A stretch of DNA of 64,000 bases from assembly GCA_018907035.1 (NCBI GenBank), contig JACCIC010000170.1, positions 124,001-188,000 of the forward strand, read 5' to 3'. The DNA comes from Sycobia sp. Sy_11 (Eukaryota; Arthropoda; Insecta; Hymenoptera; Epichrysomallidae). The notes below the pieces were generated by a model, which saw only the letters and a program-made list of their open reading frames with translations, was not told the DNA's origin and made no database searches. Shown piece after piece: positions 63,586-64,000 of the stretch (the stretch's first letter is position 1; each line of letters opens with the position of its first letter). The position numbers and the translations under genes were made by a program.

Positions 63586-64000
63586 ATACTGAACGATAAA
63601 AAGACTATATATAACTATAAATAATTACTATACATAAAAAACTAATTTAGTAATTTGACTAACATTAATTAAATATAAAAAGATTTTTAATTTTGTATTT
63701 TTCTTTATTTGATAATAGTAGTAGAATTAAATTTGTGCCCATCATTTTTAAAGAATTTTTTCTAATTACGGCCCACTAAGATATATATGAATCCCATTCA
63801 ATTTACTAAAATTGTATTAAGTTTCCAGCAGTCTTGAAAATGATGTTTTTCTGAAACATTTGATATGAATATAAATATAATATTATCAAATTACAACATT
63901 TCAAAGATAAAAATTACACTACAAATTGCTTTCGAAATGCGCAATATTCATTTAAGTTAATTTTAAAAACTTCAAAAGCCTCAATAGTTTTGATTGGAAA
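63586..64000. other. AT-rich DNA at window edge
   Basis: No feature recognised. Confidence 0.5.

Noticed and set aside
1..64000. CRISPR arrays, bacterial operons or viral genes
   Set aside because: None seen. Introns, transposon types and composition are those of an insect nuclear genome.

Overview
The window is AT-rich insect genomic DNA with spliced genes (short GT-AG introns), many decayed mariner and non-LTR elements, long (TA)n runs, and scattered CpG-containing GC-rich islands. A hymenopteran, perhaps an ant, fits best. This is inferred from overall style and transposon content, not from a diagnostic gene.

Layout. 1-13.1 kb: two tandem + strand chymotrypsin-like serine proteases. The first is cut by the window edge and keeps its catalytic Ser. 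The second is complete over five kilobases and has Thr in place of the catalytic Ser. A reverse transcriptase relic lies between them. 13-31 kb: gene-poor DNA with a decayed mariner, a GC-rich island, a retroelement endonuclease relic, microsatellites, and one isolated GC3-rich exon (26.55-26.83 kb) that looks like the last coding exon of an unidentified gene.

31-60.5 kb: the main feature, a tandem array of five + strand genes (called A, B, D, C, E here in map order) for small secreted proteins of 206-208 aa that I do not recognise. All share one architecture: exon 1 = 16-codon signal peptide, exon 2 = 56 codons, exon 3 = 44 codons, exon 4 = 90-92 codons. All keep four cysteines at identical positions (81, 137, 144, 202) and an N-glycosylation sequon at residue 40. 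They form two subfamilies, A/B/C and D/E. The B-D pair and the C-E pair are two copies of a roughly 5-kb segmental duplication, and a third partial copy of the B-D spacer lies between them. Non-coding DNA is nearly identical between the duplicates, while coding differences are mostly amino-acid-changing, which suggests diversifying selection. Gene A's second intron is swollen by nested transposons.

47.1-51.5 kb, between the two pairs: a dead piggyBac-like element with long (about 0.67 kb) terminal inverted repeats, itself interrupted by a solo LTR with a clean 5-bp target duplication. 60.5-64 kb: a probable second solo LTR and three abutting mariner fragments.

The proteases and the small secreted proteins are both secreted products of local tandem duplication, but nothing in the sequence links them functionally. 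Percent identities, homology searches and expression could not be computed here.
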